Assembly: GCA_030248215.1 (NCBI GenBank)
Contig: JASANG010002536.1
Span: forward strand, 1-64,000
Direction of reading: 5' to 3'
From: Enoplolaimus lenunculus
Taxonomy: Eukaryota; Nematoda; Enoplea; Enoplida; Thoracostomopsidae
Length of the DNA stretch: 64,000 nt
The notes below the pieces were generated by a model, which was given only the letters and a program-made list of their open reading frames with translations, searched no databases and was not told the origin of the DNA. The position numbers were made by a program, and so were the translations under genes. Position 1 is the first letter of the stretch, and each line of letters starts with the position of its first letter. This document shows, piece by piece, positions 1-10,750 of the stretch.

Positions 1-1480
1 ATAAGCAACATTTAGCCCAAAACTAAAATGCCTCTCTTACAGCCCCGTAGAAACACGAACTGGTCCTGTTCTATGCATGTCCAGATAATAGATAACACCT
101 TAGAATATATCACTTCGGTTTCAATTTCTTCAATACATAAAACCGAGCGATATTCCGTATATTGCAGCAAAGTAACACTATTTTTACAACTGCTACGTTG
201 TCCCAGTTGGATATCGCGTTGGTTTGCGATTGGGTCATGCTGGTTCGATTGCACCTGTAGTAGGTTTTTCAAAACATTTTTGAGACAACCTTAAGGCCGT
301 CTGTACTAAAAGTGGTTTAAGTCAAACGTTAGATTTTACTAAAATTCGTAATTGGTAAAATATGCAATTTAATAAGCATATATAGAACTGTTCTTTTTTA
401 ACTTTGCTAACCTACTTTCATTGTGTCACTGGTAGTTTTAGTAAGAGTAGATATTTGGGTAAAACTCTTTTCTCCTTTAATATCGGTCACATAACTACCT
501 TTCTCCTCCAACACTCATTCCTCAAATGTCATAACAGTCACAAGGCCAACCCAAACTTCACCCGCAATCCCCATCAAAGCATATGAAACGAAATCGCAAT
601 GATCTGAACAATATTTCCAAAATGTCAACAGACACGCAAGGATGCAAGAATTTACGCACCGCTACAGTATCACAAACGAACGTAATGCATAGTTTGCGTA
701 GTCAAATACGCAAAAATTAATAGTGAATGTACTACAGAAATTATCGCATTCGAATAGCCTACTGAATAAAGCGCTCTGCGTTCGTAATCGAGGTCATGTG
801 TTCGAGTACTTGGTTTACCTTTTTTATTGCCAGAAGCAAGATTGAAAATGTAACTGAAATTGAACAATATGTTATAAGACGTCAAAAAGCCACAAGCGTT
901 TTTCCTTGAAAAAATTCATAAATAAGACAAAATAACATGCGCAGATCTTGTTACTTTTAGAGGTTTCCTATATTCCGCGGGATTGAAAGGCTTGGGCTTA
1001 GTTTTAGAACTTTTTTACGAAGAAGATAAGGATTAGGACTGAATATATGCTCAACTCTTGTTATTTGGTTACAGTATTTCAGGTAGTTTTTTGAAACGAC
1101 TTTAGCTTAGGCATTTTGTTACCAGCGTTTTTTACGAAACAAGTATATACTGGTTTATATCGCACTATATAAAAGTTGACGTCAAACTCATCCCTTTAGG
1201 CCTCGTGTTGTTCAGTTTATGAATTTCGTAACTGAACAAAGTTTTATACGGCATGCATCCTAACTTAATTAACACAAAATATAAGTTTTTGCCCATTACC
1301 GAGAAACGTTTTGTACTCCTCCCACAGATATTACAAGTGTTCCGCGCCACCGGTGTTGAAATTACACTAAAAGACTCTCAATGCTTCAAACAATTTCTTG
1401 TTACTCCACACAATTGGGCGAAGGTTCAGAATATAGACCCCCTCGGAATTTAATAAAAAAGAATGCATTTTATAGATTTC
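1..1480. other. No recognised gene; unique AT-rich sequence
   Basis: I see no convincing exon in this stretch. Open frames are short, lack a signal peptide or family motif, and overlap on both strands. The only structure noted is a tRNA-like remnant near 755-820. Confidence 0.5.
755..820 (+). pseudogene. tRNA-like remnant (Thr-like anticodon context) or SINE head
   Basis: The order resembles a tRNA: an A-box-like start, AAGCGCTCTGCG, the loop TTCGTAA that would place anticodon CGT (Thr), then GAGGTCATGTGTTCGAGTAC, a good B-box/T-loop. The T stem and anticodon stem do not pair fully and no clean 7-bp acceptor stem is visible. It is therefore probably a decayed tRNA or the head of a tRNA-derived SINE rather than a working gene. 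Confidence 0.3.
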
Positions 1481-1482
1481 GA

Positions 1483-1740
1483 CAGGCTGAGCTAACGGTG
1501 CATATTTGAACGCTGCAGAGTCCTTGGTTCAACAGTCATGGTCCTTTAAATCTCAACTTTTTACCATATAAAACATGCACAGACGACAATCAAATTTATG
1601 TAAGGAATAAACCAGGTTAAGCTTATGTTTTTCGAACATATGAATGATAGATACTTTCTGCTCTAATCTGTGCCTGTTCGTGTTATAAATTCGTTTGCCA
1701 TAACTATCTGAACCGTTGGTCATGCAACCATAAAAATGGT
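1483..1740 (+). repeat. SINE-like dispersed repeat, copy 1
   Basis: About 250 bp that recurs in diverged form at 23668-23910. Both copies share GGTCCTTTAAA-type, TATAAAACAT and GAATGATAGA blocks in the same order and end near GCCATGCAA/GTCATGCAA. The 5' part has a tRNA-like A box (GAGCTAACGGTG) and B box (TTGGTTCAACA). A tRNA-derived SINE is the simplest reading. It abuts a MITE fragment on its 3' side. Confidence 0.45.
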
Positions 1741-1856
1741 ACTGTAGTGACCCGAGAAAGAGGGGGACTGATATTTATTTGGCCTCTGCATAGGGTACTC
1801 CCCTTGTTATTCGGTTACGGACTGCTATTTATTGTTAACCCACGCTCCGCCGCCCT
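1739..1856 (+). mobile_element. TA-flanked MITE (TACTGTAGTGACCCGA ends), truncated
   Basis: It starts with the terminal sequence TACTGTAGTGACCCGA and then follows the family body (GGACTGATATTTATTTGG, CTCCCCTTGTTATTCGG, AACCCACGCTCCGCC). It stops abruptly where the large inverted-repeat arm begins, so only the left end is present. Other family members lie at 2422, 9885, 10417, 16214, 42634, 54855 and 60142. Confidence 0.7.
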
Positions 1857-2812
1857 TATGTATTTAATTGTCTGCATACTTGAGAGGTAACATGACTAAA
1901 TTGTCCTGCTGAATGTCATAACGCTAGGATTTGAAATTTAATTTTGAATTATGACGCTGTAGTTCTTAGCGACACATCTGTGCTTCTGTCGTGCAACTTT
2001 CTATTTATTTGTAAGCGCACGAAGATTATCTGTCCCGTTGAATATAATGACATTTGCAGTAATTTTGGAATATGTAATATTCCCATAATGTTAAAAAGTA
2101 TCACGTAACACACCGACTCTTGTACACATTGAACATTTGAGAGCGGTGGTTGGTAAGCTAATGTCGTATAACATTCGAGTTTTGTCTGTTGACCCGATAT
2201 GAGAGCCCAAATTTTAACGTTGACGTCGAATCACGTCAGCCCTGACCCGCCTGCTCCAGTTATAACGTGAAACTTGCATTGGCTAAGCCTAACATGAGCC
2301 TAAACTTGATCCTAATCCCTAACCTTAAATGTTGTGGGAAACGTAAAAAAAAGTTCCTTTCTTATGTGGTTTTACCATGTAAACAAAGCGCGATTTTACT
2401 GCGGTGATTTATAAATTTATTTACTGTAGTGACTCGAATAAGAGGGGGGACTGATATTTATTTGGCCTCTCCAGAGAATACTCCCCTTGTTTTTCGGTTA
2501 CGGACTGTTATTTATTGTTAACCCACGCTCCGCCACCCTTCGTTACTGATATAAATCCGGTACTGCAACTATCCGTTGAATTAAACGTTTATTTGTCTTG
2601 TATCAATAGCTGGAGCGATATGCAAGTTTATACTTGGGAATGTACTTTCAAAATTGAGGCACGCTTTAAGTTTTGAACTCAAATTATTTGGTCCTGAAGT
2701 CGTCATGCGCTACAATTAGGGATAATTGACATTTATGGACCCTAATTAGAGTTAAGGGACTCTATTTGCTTATGGACTTTATTTGTGATACGGACTATTA
2801 TTGATTGGAACT
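1857..2812 (+). repeat. Left arm of a ~0.9-kb near-identical inverted repeat
   Basis: This segment reappears in reverse complement at 10417-11316, only a few percent different by eye. The outer boundary is sharp on both sides, at TATGTATTTAATTG. Both arms carry a TAGTGACCC-type MITE at the same internal position (here from 2422), so that MITE was in place before the arms were duplicated. More diverged relatives sit at 7055-7325 (-) and 7535-7865 (+). Confidence 0.8.
2422..2812 (+). mobile_element. TA-flanked MITE nested in the inverted-repeat arm
   Basis: The left terminus TACTGTAGTGACTCGA is intact. The body follows the family consensus through GGGATAATTGACATTTATGG and TACGGACTATTATTGATTGG. 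The right terminal repeat is missing. The partner copy in the other arm is 10417-10750. Confidence 0.7.
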
Positions 2813-3692
2813 TAAAACGCGAACACAGTATAAAATAGTAGCATAGGCGTTGTTGTAGCACGTTTGTGAAGCCAGTCAGTAACTCCACTGCGAGAACCCA
2901 GCCCAACGACTCCTTGCTACCCACTGCGCCGAAAGCACGACTTAATTTCTTAAAAATGATCAGTTCCACTATTTGTAGTTCACGCTAATACTTTAACTTC
3001 CTGGCCATTTGCAATTTATGTTCTCAGTGGTTTGTCGACTAACGTAGGTCGCGGTGACCATAATTTTTATTTCTGTCAAAATAGCTTGTATTGTAATTGT
3101 GTTAGTAAATGTGGCGAAAATCAAAACTCACATTTTCTGCTAAAATTTATAGCTCACAGAATCATTACTGCTGCGTTGATTTTTATAGCTTCCAATAAAC
3201 TTCAATCTTCATTATTGCACATACTTAACGCAGATCTACCCAAGTCAGACGATTTGATGTAAAAGGTGTACTCTGGTTTAAAGTGTACGACAGCACATGC
3301 CCTAAATTACTTATTTAAGTAGAAGGCGCATTCTAAAAATATGTTTGCACGTGAAATTTTGCCATATTCTGTTGATTAAAACCCTGTACCCATACCCACA
3401 TCTTGCTGATGTCAGTTTAAACTGACGCTACCGAAAAGTGTCATTCAAAGCGAAATAAATTCTACCGCTGTGAAACTGTACAAAAACCAAGAACGCGACA
3501 CATTGAAAATGATCATGTAAATATAGTTTGGGCATGTTTTACAACTTCAAAGATATAGACCTTTTTCTGTCGTCAGCTTAAACCGGCATCAGAAAGATAT
3601 GGGTTAATAAATTGGGAAATGATTAGTCAATTCCAACTAATTCTGGGTATGTCAATTTTTACCTTGTCTCCTTGCCTCTTTTATACGGGCTC

Positions 3693-3730
<38 letters not shown>

Positions 3731-3816
3731 AAACATGGTTCCCAAACAAGTGTCGCATACATAATTTATATTCGCTATTTTAGTTGAACCCAGTTTAACA
3801 GTAAAATATTTTTCAG
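2813..3816. other. Upstream region of the receptor exon; (TTA)n microsatellite
   Basis: No clear exon. A pure TTA/ATT trinucleotide run lies at about 3694-3730. The stretch just before 3817 ends in a pyrimidine-rich tract and TTTTTCAG, a good splice acceptor, so it is probably the 3' end of an intron. The upstream exon or exons of the receptor were not identified here. Confidence 0.45.
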
Positions 3817-3819
3817 AAC

Positions 3820-5079
3820 ATGTTAAATACTATGCCAATGCAAAGTTTGGTACTGCTTACAGACGGAACCGAAAATAACAAGTCTAAATACTACGAAATT
3901 TATTCGCTTCTCGTTTTACTGGAAAATTATTTAACTTCGGCCAATATAAAATTAGTAGTCAAACCTTCGTCGGACGGTTGGATTGGGAATATAAATAGCA
4001 AGTACACTCCAAATAATGAGTCTTTGTTGAACACTAGAGATAAGTGGTCCGGAATTATTGGTGATATATTGAGAGGCGATGGTGATCTATCGATGCCTTT
4101 GATTACTATCAGTATAAACCGTAACCTTGCGTTGCCATTTTGGACAACTTTTTGCTGTCAATTGAATGGAGCGATTGCGTTTAATGACGAAATTGTTTCT
4201 TTGATCACATTGAATTTTATAATTTCAGTTGTTCCTTGGTACGCGTGGTGTTTGCTAGTTGTAGTAAATTTAATGCACTACGTTATTCCTGACAGTTTAT
4301 TCACCGAAACGCTTCAGTATTCTCAGTTGACGTCTGCATCGATTTTATTGACGATTATCGACAGTTGCCGGAAGACTGCTATTTCCATTGGATGTTTACT
4401 GTTATCAATTGCTGTATCAAATGCAGTATTGCAACAAGGAATCCCATATTTTCGATTTCCACTCAAGTCTCTTGACGACGTTTCGTTTCAACTAAACAGC
4501 ACTGCAACATGGAGCACTCCAAGACTAAAATTAGTGTACTATTCTGCACAGCTTGGTACGGCTATGTTTTCACAGCTTCCACAATTAAAAGCGATTGCAA
4601 AGAAAAATATTTTCAGAAATAGACAAATTGTGGTTGTAAAATCACAAAGTAAAGTTATAAAATATATTGCAAAGAACTCGTTTGCATTTGGCTTAGGAAA
4701 TGACCTTAGTTTGCAAAAATACGCTGTTCGATACAAAAACGTTTTTGTAACGCAGCTACAGCAAATTCCGTGGCTTTACAAAGGATTTTATTACAGCCCA
4801 CGAATGTCTCGAAAACTCGTTGAATGTATTGCACGATTTTGGTTGGTATCTTGCGAGAATGGATTGTGGCAAAGATCATTTGATTATAGAAAAGAACATT
4901 CGAAGCACCTTTATTTGAGAAAATCAGCAAATAAATACAAGATGCTGGACTTAAGTTCGATCGCAGATTTAATGCCGATCGTTGTTATTGGTTTAATTAA
5001 CGTCTCATTTTTATTGGCTGAAATATTATTGGCTAATCTGGTTGTAATCCTAAAACATTCGATAAGTAACAAAATTTAG
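3820..5079 (+). CDS. Divergent ionotropic receptor (iGluR superfamily)
   Basis: The predicted product is a ligand-gated cation-channel subunit of the ionotropic receptor type, in the plasma membrane. It has 419 codons in one open exon. S1 covers residues ~24-110: the block DKWSGIIGDILRGDGDLSMP matches the family pattern WnGmiGel..g.aDla, and ITISINR supplies the S1 arginine (R101) that binds the ligand carboxylate in classical receptors. M1 is ~129-153. M3 is ~182-204 but lacks the SYTANLAAF gate motif of synaptic receptors. S2 is ~215-375. M4 is ~382-411, with a conserved-type Glu at 401. There is no amino-terminal domain, as in IR-type receptors. TTTTTCAG directly before 3817 suggests the true start may be in an upstream exon with the signal peptide; the ATG at 3820 is only the first in frame. 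The stop lies inside the first unit of the downstream array. A loss-of-function copy is possible, but no internal break is seen. Confidence 0.72.
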   Translation: MLNTMPMQSLVLLTDGTENNKSKYYEIYSLLVLLENYLTSANIKLVVKPSSDGWIGNINSKYTPNNESLLNTRDKWSGIIGDILRGDGDLSMPLITISINRNLALPFWTTFCCQLNGAIAFNDEIVSLITLNFIISVVPWYAWCLLVVVNLMHYVIPDSLFTETLQYSQLTSASILLTIIDSCRKTAISIGCLLLSIAVSNAVLQQGIPYFRFPLKSLDDVSFQLNSTATWSTPRLKLVYYSAQLGTAMFSQLPQLKAIAKKNIFRNRQIVVVKSQSKVIKYIAKNSFAFGLGNDLSLQKYAVRYKNVFVTQLQQIPWLYKGFYYSPRMSRKLVECIARFWLVSCENGLWQRSFDYRKEHSKHLYLRKSANKYKMLDLSSIADLMPIVVIGLINVSFLLAEILLANLVVILKHSISNKI

Positions 5080-6200
5080 CCGTTAACAGGAATTTTATCA
5101 TTCCTATTGGCTGAAATAGTATTGGCTAATATGGTTGTAAACCTAAAATCATTGATAAGTAACAAAATTCACCAGTAAAAAGTCATTGTCTCATTTCTAT
5201 TGGCTGAAATGTCATTGGCTAATCTGGTTTTAATTCTCAATCCATTGATAAGTAACAAAATTTAGCCCTTAAAAGCAATTTTATCATTCCTATTGGCTGA
5301 AATAGTATTGGGTGATATGGTTGTAAACCTAAAACCATTGATAAGTAACAAAATTTTGCCGTAAAAAGTCATTGTGTCATTTCTGTTGGCTGAAATGTCA
5401 TTGGCTAAACTGGTTGTAATCCGAAAACCAATTACCAAAATTTAGCCCGTAAAAGTAATTTTTTCATTCCTATTGGCTGGAGCTTTATTGGGTAATATGG
5501 TTCTAAACCTAAAACCATTGATAAGAAACAAAATTTACCACTAAAAAGTCATTGTGTCATTTCTAATGGCAGAAATATCATTGGCTAATCTGGTTGTAAT
5601 CCTAAAACCATTGATAATTAACAAAATTTAGTCATTAAAAGTAATTTTATCATTCCTATGAGCTGCAATATTGGCTAATATGGTTGTAAACCTAAAACAT
5701 TAATAATTAACAAAATTTAGCAGTAAAAAGTCATTGTATTCTTCTATGGCTGATATATTATATTATAAATCATCTTGTAATTCTGAATCCATTGATAAGT
5801 AACAAAATTTTGCAGTAAAAACTCATTGTGTCATTTCTATTGGCTGAAAAGTCATCGGCTAAACTGGTTGTAATTTTCAACCCATTGATAAGTAGCAAAA
5901 TTTAGCCATAAAACCTGATTTTATCACTTCTGTTGGCTGAAATATTATTGGCGAATATTGTTGTAAACTTAAAACATTGATAAGTAACAAAATTTAGCAG
6001 TAAAAAGTCATTTTATCCTTCTATGGCTGAAATATTATTTTCTAAATCATCTTTTAATTCTGAATCCATTGATAAGTATCAAAATTTAGCCGTAACACCT
6101 GATTTTATCACTTCTGTTGGCTGAAAAATTATTGGCTAATCTAGTTGCAATCCTAAATCACTGAGGTGACAATATTTAGCCGTAAAACCTGAGTTTATCA
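5002..6200 (+). repeat. ~91-bp tandem array, first unit coding the receptor M4 end
   Basis: About 13 degenerate units repeat the order CATTTCTATTGGCTGAAAT, TTGGCTAATCTGGTTGTAAT, CATTGATAAGTAACAAAATT and TAGC. Unit spacing is about 91-93 bp. Unit 1 (5002-5093) is in frame with the receptor and encodes residues ~395-419 plus the TAG stop. Later units keep the TAG context but the period is not a multiple of three. Alternate units resemble each other more (TATTGGCTAATATGG versus CATTGGCTAATCTGG), which suggests a two-unit (~183-bp) growth step. Confidence 0.85.
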
Positions 6201-7054
6201 TATTGTTGATGTTTTTAAATTATGTGAACATCTCATAGACATTTATATTGGCAGCTGCGGTATTTTTTGTAATGAAAAGCACCTCTATGCATGCTTATGT
6301 GAATTTACAACGATTGAAAAACAACTATACAGGTATTCCGACTGACCGATGTGTGGCTTTTATTTCATTCTTGATTGTTTGTTGCTACACTTTAAACACG
6401 CAAAAAATGACTTTGCACGCATCGTTTTCGATCCTTATGTGCATGTAGGTTAGTTATATGCTTTCGATATTATTTTTTCTGTAAATAAAACGAGCCAATA
6501 CATAGATTTAGGCAGTAGCATTAAATTAAGCATATTCCTAAGTGTACCGTAAGCGTATGTTTAGGCCTAGTTCTTTTAAAATTAGACAAACGCTTAAACT
6601 TTACTCTATACTATTCCCGCAGAAAAACGGCGTGCCTCTTATTCGTAAGGGACATAAAACACAGTATTTATGGCTATCAAAAATAAACTGTTCCTTTATA
6701 TTTATTTTTGAAGTAACAGTTCACTTCAAGCTATTCACTATTAAGAGAAAAGGTATCAAAATAATTAAGAGGGATAGAACTGTTGTAACTTAGGACATGT
6801 TTTGCCTCTGTCACACTACTGATTTACATTTTGTCTACTTATAAAGGCCATTTCATATTCAAAATTTGTAGTTGTCTTCTATCGTCATGTGTAGCTCATA
6901 TTCTGTACTTCAATAATATGTTGTTTAGCATGTATCATATGTTTCCAAGTGTTTGCATACTTGAGGCAACCAAAATTACCCAGAACATTTTACTTCGTAA
7001 CTCTAATGCGCTGCAGCAAATGTTTTAAATTGCAAAATCAGACAGAGCTAATGT
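6201..7054. other. No gene seen
   Basis: AT-rich unique sequence downstream of the array. Short open frames here carry no motif, signal peptide or plausible splice structure. Confidence 0.5.
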
Positions 7055-7325
7055 CATAATGAAGGGATTAAAATTTCAAATCTAGCATATGATATTCGAC
7101 AGGACGATTTGGATATATTATGCGGGGTTCACCTTATAACTGGGGCAGCCTGGAACACGTTTTGTTCCTATTACAATAACGGCAACATTTTGTCTGCACC
7201 TTGATCCACTATCAAATTCAAAAAATTTGAATTGTCTGCTATCTTGATGTGACATCCACTGTTTGTAGTGCAATATCATATGAAATTCCTTATATTGTCT
7301 GTCAATATCGTATGACATGTTTGAA
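7055..7325 (-). repeat. Diverged relative of the 0.9-kb inverted-repeat arm
   Basis: Read in reverse complement it follows the outer half of the arm at 1857-2280: GACATTC-type ends, TTTGAAATTT, and a segment matching CCCAGTTATAACGTGAAC (here AACTGGGGCAGCC context near 7138). Much older than the 1857/11316 pair. Confidence 0.45.
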
Positions 7326-7534
7326 AATGTCTGTAAAGTTGTGGTAAACTAGTTTGAATGTCCTGTAGAATGTTATATGATACTAAAATGTGAAATTTGA
7401 TTTATTTGTACTCAGGAATATATTTTGGGAAAATTTTTGCAACAAATAAAAACGTAGGAGCTAATTCAGCTTTCGAAATGATTTAATGCTACACTCTCTA
7501 ACTTTTTACTGCTTTATTAGTGTGCAAAAACTGC

Positions 7535-7865
7535 GTTGTCCTGAACAATATAACATGATATTTAGTAGAATTTTGGAATATTTGATATTCTCATAAAGTC
7601 CCGCGATATCATATGACCTATGGCTATTTGTATACAATGGTCGCATGAGATCCGTGATTTGTAAGCCGGTTTCATGTGACTTTTACATGCTCTATTATCC
7701 GCTATTTAGTTCGCAAAATTTTATGTTGACGTCAAAGCAAGATGGGGCAAAAAGTCTTCCGTGTTGCCCCAGTTATAACGTGAACCCAGCATTACCACAG
7801 GTATGTAGACAATTGCAGAGATTTCATGTAATATTCACAGACAATATTCTAAAATACTTTGGTTT
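7535..7865 (+). repeat. Diverged relative of the inverted-repeat arm, opposite to 7055-7325
   Basis: It shares GAATTTTGGAATATTTGATA, ATGTTGACGTCAAAGCAAGA and CCCAGTTATAACGTGAACCC with the arm at 2060-2280. With 7055-7325 it forms an older, smaller inverted pair. Confidence 0.5.
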
Positions 7866-8520
7866 GAACTTGAAATCGAAGTTATCTTGCTTGCTGTAAG
7901 TATATTCGACTTGCGTAGTCATATATCAATGGCTGCCCTTTTTAAATTTGGTCCAAGGGTACAAGAATATTTATAAAGTGTAAAGAATTGGCACAACACT
8001 TTTTGCGTGACGCCCTATATTAATAACAATGAAATCTTTGATTTCGAACATAACATAAGGTTTTTTAATTCATGTATTTATCTTTAATTTTCCTTAGCTA
8101 ACGCGTATTCTTAAAAATTGCTGTGGTTAATAGAGTTACGTTATCGTGTACTTATTCGACACTATGCAAAAAATTTTGCTGCTTAGACTTAGGCTTAGGC
8201 TTAATCGTCTTAGGTTTATGCTACAGCTTAGGCAAGTCAGCAGAGTCCTTATTATATACAAAGCTTAAGCTTACAGCCTTTCGGGTCGAAAACCGCAAAT
8301 GAAATTTGCCTCCTAGCTAAAGTAGATATCATAAAATTACATAAAAAATGTTGGCATCTTTTGATATTGAGCGCACATCTTAGAACCCTGTTGAAAGCTT
8401 CAGCGCTGCCTTCGTTTCTTAGTAGAAATATATTTAATGAAACATGCTGAAAATTATCAATTTCTGATTCACACAAGAGCGAATATACACAGGAGAATAC
8501 TATTGCATAAGAAGATTCGG
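7866..8520. other. No gene; short TTAGGC tract at 8180-8235
   Basis: Mostly featureless. At 8180-8235 there is a degenerate hexamer run (CTTAGGCTTAGGCTTAAT, then GTCTTAGG and GCTTAGGC). It has no clear flanking terminal repeats. Confidence 0.5.
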
Positions 8521-8521
8521 C

Positions 8522-8662
8522 TCATGTAAAACATCAGCGACGAAGCGATTTTCTGCGAGACTGCAGTGGAATAGTAAGCTTAACCTTTAGACTAATTTTT
8601 GCTTAGTCTAATCTTTGGCATAATTGTACAACTCTTACCGCCCAGTTCTACACATTGGCAAA
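8522..8662 (+). mobile_element. TTAGGC-bearing repeat element, decayed copy
   Basis: The left-end block (CATGTAAAACATCAG, TTTTCTGCGAGACTGCAGTG, GTAAGCTTAACCTTTAGACT) and the right-end block (CCCAGTTCTACACATTGGC) are the ends of the family seen in fuller form at 10213, 12518, 13263 and 25338. Only a stub of the hexamer tract remains. Confidence 0.5.
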
Positions 8663-8860
8663 GTTTCGGCCTTCATAAGTACCTTGTAAATTTTTATATG
8701 CTTGTCATTTATACACTTTGGAACTATAGTGCCTGACATTTGTACACACCGAAAACCTCATCTGCGGTAATATTTGGATGTTAAATGTAGCACAAATATG
8801 ACATGAAGCTATAGGAATATAGGAATCGATTCGACTCCTCCTGGTAACCACAGAACTTAT

Positions 8861-8935
8861 GGGTGGTGCTATACTTTTGATGACGTCCGCCGCCGTCCGT
8901 CCCTTACTTCGTATTACGCCAACTTTGCGTTCTGT
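8861..8935 (+). mobile_element. GC-rich MITE fragment (GGTGGTGCTATACTT end)
   Basis: GGGTGGTGCTATACTTTTGA followed by a CpG-rich stretch (GACGTCCGCCGCCGTCCG). The same terminus occurs at 29821, 35126 and 37633. Only one end is clear here. Confidence 0.5.
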
Positions 8936-9884
8936 AGGCATACATTTTCTGGAGTCACTACTAGTTTTTAATGAACATATTATGGTGTGCACATAATTTC
9001 CAAAGCGAACTAGCCAAACATAAAATTCGCATTTCAAATTGAATATATCTGCTGAAAAATTTATGAAGATTCAAAAAAAAGGTATTTTTACAGTCTGTAG
9101 AATAACTTGCAGAAGTCAAAATTTTTTTCGCTCGTAAAATGCGTTTGTACACGGTTATTGTCTCATAAACCAAATCCTGGCCATGCCTCTTTCAACCAAA
9201 AGCGTCAAGTTGAGTTTTTGGCTTGCTTCGTCCGCGAATTTTGGTTCACTGCACAATCACTGTATTAACTCTTGGTTGTTTAGATATTTAAACTTTATTG
9301 CCAACCACGACATGGTAAATCAAAGATGGTTTAAGTGCAACAAACGATAGAATTTTCGAACCAGCACATAGTCAAAAAATGCTGATCAGGCGAGAAAACC
9401 TTATCGAAGCAAAGGGAGTGTAAAATAGAAGTGTCGGTGTTGCGCACATTTGAGAATTCGGGCCCTGATTCTAAATGCTTGCTATAGTTAGCCACTTTAG
9501 AACCATAATTAGACGATCTACAAGACCCATCAACAACTGGTGATTGTATTGTATACTTTTGAGAAAACAGGTCCTGATCCAGCAATTATGGCTATATTGA
9601 ACCATTCGAATCATACTCAACAAATCTGTAAAACTATACAACGAATGATGTTGCTTATACTGGCAACATCAGAGGTCTATAAAAACTGCCGTCCATAGCT
9701 GTACCAACATACGAGCCTTTTGTTTGGAGCAGCGGTAAACTTTAATTAAATTTTGAAAATGTTCTATTCAACTGGTTTTGATTTTAAGTACGTTTGGGAA
9801 TAATATCACCCTCAATAATATATACTCACATGGTTTATCAGTCTGCATAGGTTTTCATGCCGCTAGAATTCGAACCCTAAAGAG
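8936..9884. other. No gene seen
   Basis: No exon, repeat or RNA gene that I can support. Confidence 0.5.
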
Positions 9885-10130
9885 TACTGAAGTGACCCGA
9901 ATAAGAGGGGGTAATAAGAAGGGGTCCCCATTTTGAGTCCAAATGAATAGGAGTCTGTAGTCCTAATAAGAGTCCGTAAGCGGATAGAGTCCCTAAATCC
10001 TGAGACTCCATAAATGTCAATTTTCCCAAATTGTAGTGCATAAATGAAGTCCTTACCGAATAACAGGGGTACACTCTGGAGAGGCCTAATAAATATTAGT
10101 CCGTTCCCACTTATTCGGGTCACTACAGTA
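9885..10130 (+). mobile_element. TA-flanked MITE, short internally deleted copy
   Basis: Both termini are present: TACTGAAGTGACCCGAATAA on the left and TTATTCGGGTCACTACAGTA on the right. The ~245-bp length is shorter than the ~390-bp copies. The body is the GTCCGTAAGCGGATAGAGTC and ATAAATGTCAATT segment of the family. Confidence 0.8.
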
Positions 10131-10212
10131 TATGATTACTTTTCGTTGCGCTTATTGTGCAGAAATTTTGGAAAAAACAGTAACGTTAAAGGGTTATATT
10201 TGTTGAAAACGT

Positions 10213-10397
10213 TGGCCGATGTAAAGATCAGGGGCGGAACGTTGTTTGATAAGTCTGCATTAGAGTAAGCTTAAGCTGAAGACGAAATTTTTGCTTAAGT
10301 TTAGGCTTAGGCTTATGTATTGCTCATTCTTACTCTTAAGCCTAGGCTTAGAAATATTGTTATCCTACTGTTACGGCCCTGTTCTATACGTTGGCAA
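10213..10397 (+). mobile_element. TTAGGC-bearing element
   Basis: The left end is GATGTAAAGATCAGGGGCGG, followed by AATAAGCTTAAGCTxxAGAC-like sequence. The core is a degenerate (TTAGGC)n run (AAGTTTAGGCTTAGGCTTAT). The right end is CTACTGTTACGGCCCTGTTC, TATACGTTGGC. The order is the same as in the copies at 12518, 13263 and 25338. Confidence 0.7.
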
Positions 10398-10416
10398 AAA
10401 CGTTGCAGAAAACTCG

Positions 10417-10750
10417 TACTGTATTGACCCGAATAAGAGGGGAAGGTGTAATAAGTGGCGAGGGTCCCCATTTTGAGTCCAAATCAATTGGAAGCTGGTA
10501 GAGTCTCTAAACCCTAATTAGAGTCCATAATTTGAGTTCGAAACTTTAAAGCGTACTTAAATTTTGAAAGTACATTCCTAAATAAGCGTTTAATTCAACG
10601 GGTATTTGTAGTACCGGATATATATCGATAACGAAGAGCGGCGGAGCGTGGGTAAACAATAAATAACAGTCCGTAACCGAAAAACAAGGGGAGTACCTCT
10701 GGAGAGGCCAAATAAATATCAGTCCCCCTCTTATTCGAGTCACTACAGTA
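10417..10750 (-). mobile_element. TA-flanked MITE with both ends, nested in the right inverted-repeat arm
   Basis: The termini are TACTGTATTGACCCGAATAA and TTATTCGAGTCACTACAGTA. It matches the MITE at 2422-2812 at the equivalent position in the left arm, and it is complete where that copy is truncated. Confidence 0.8.

Noticed and set aside
3694-3730. TTA trinucleotide run as a possible functional tract
   Set aside because: Ordinary microsatellite in non-coding DNA, probably intronic; a similar run is at 49858-49910.
5002-6200. CRISPR-like array
   Set aside because: Eukaryotic context, units are contiguous without unique spacers, and drift is uniform along the unit.
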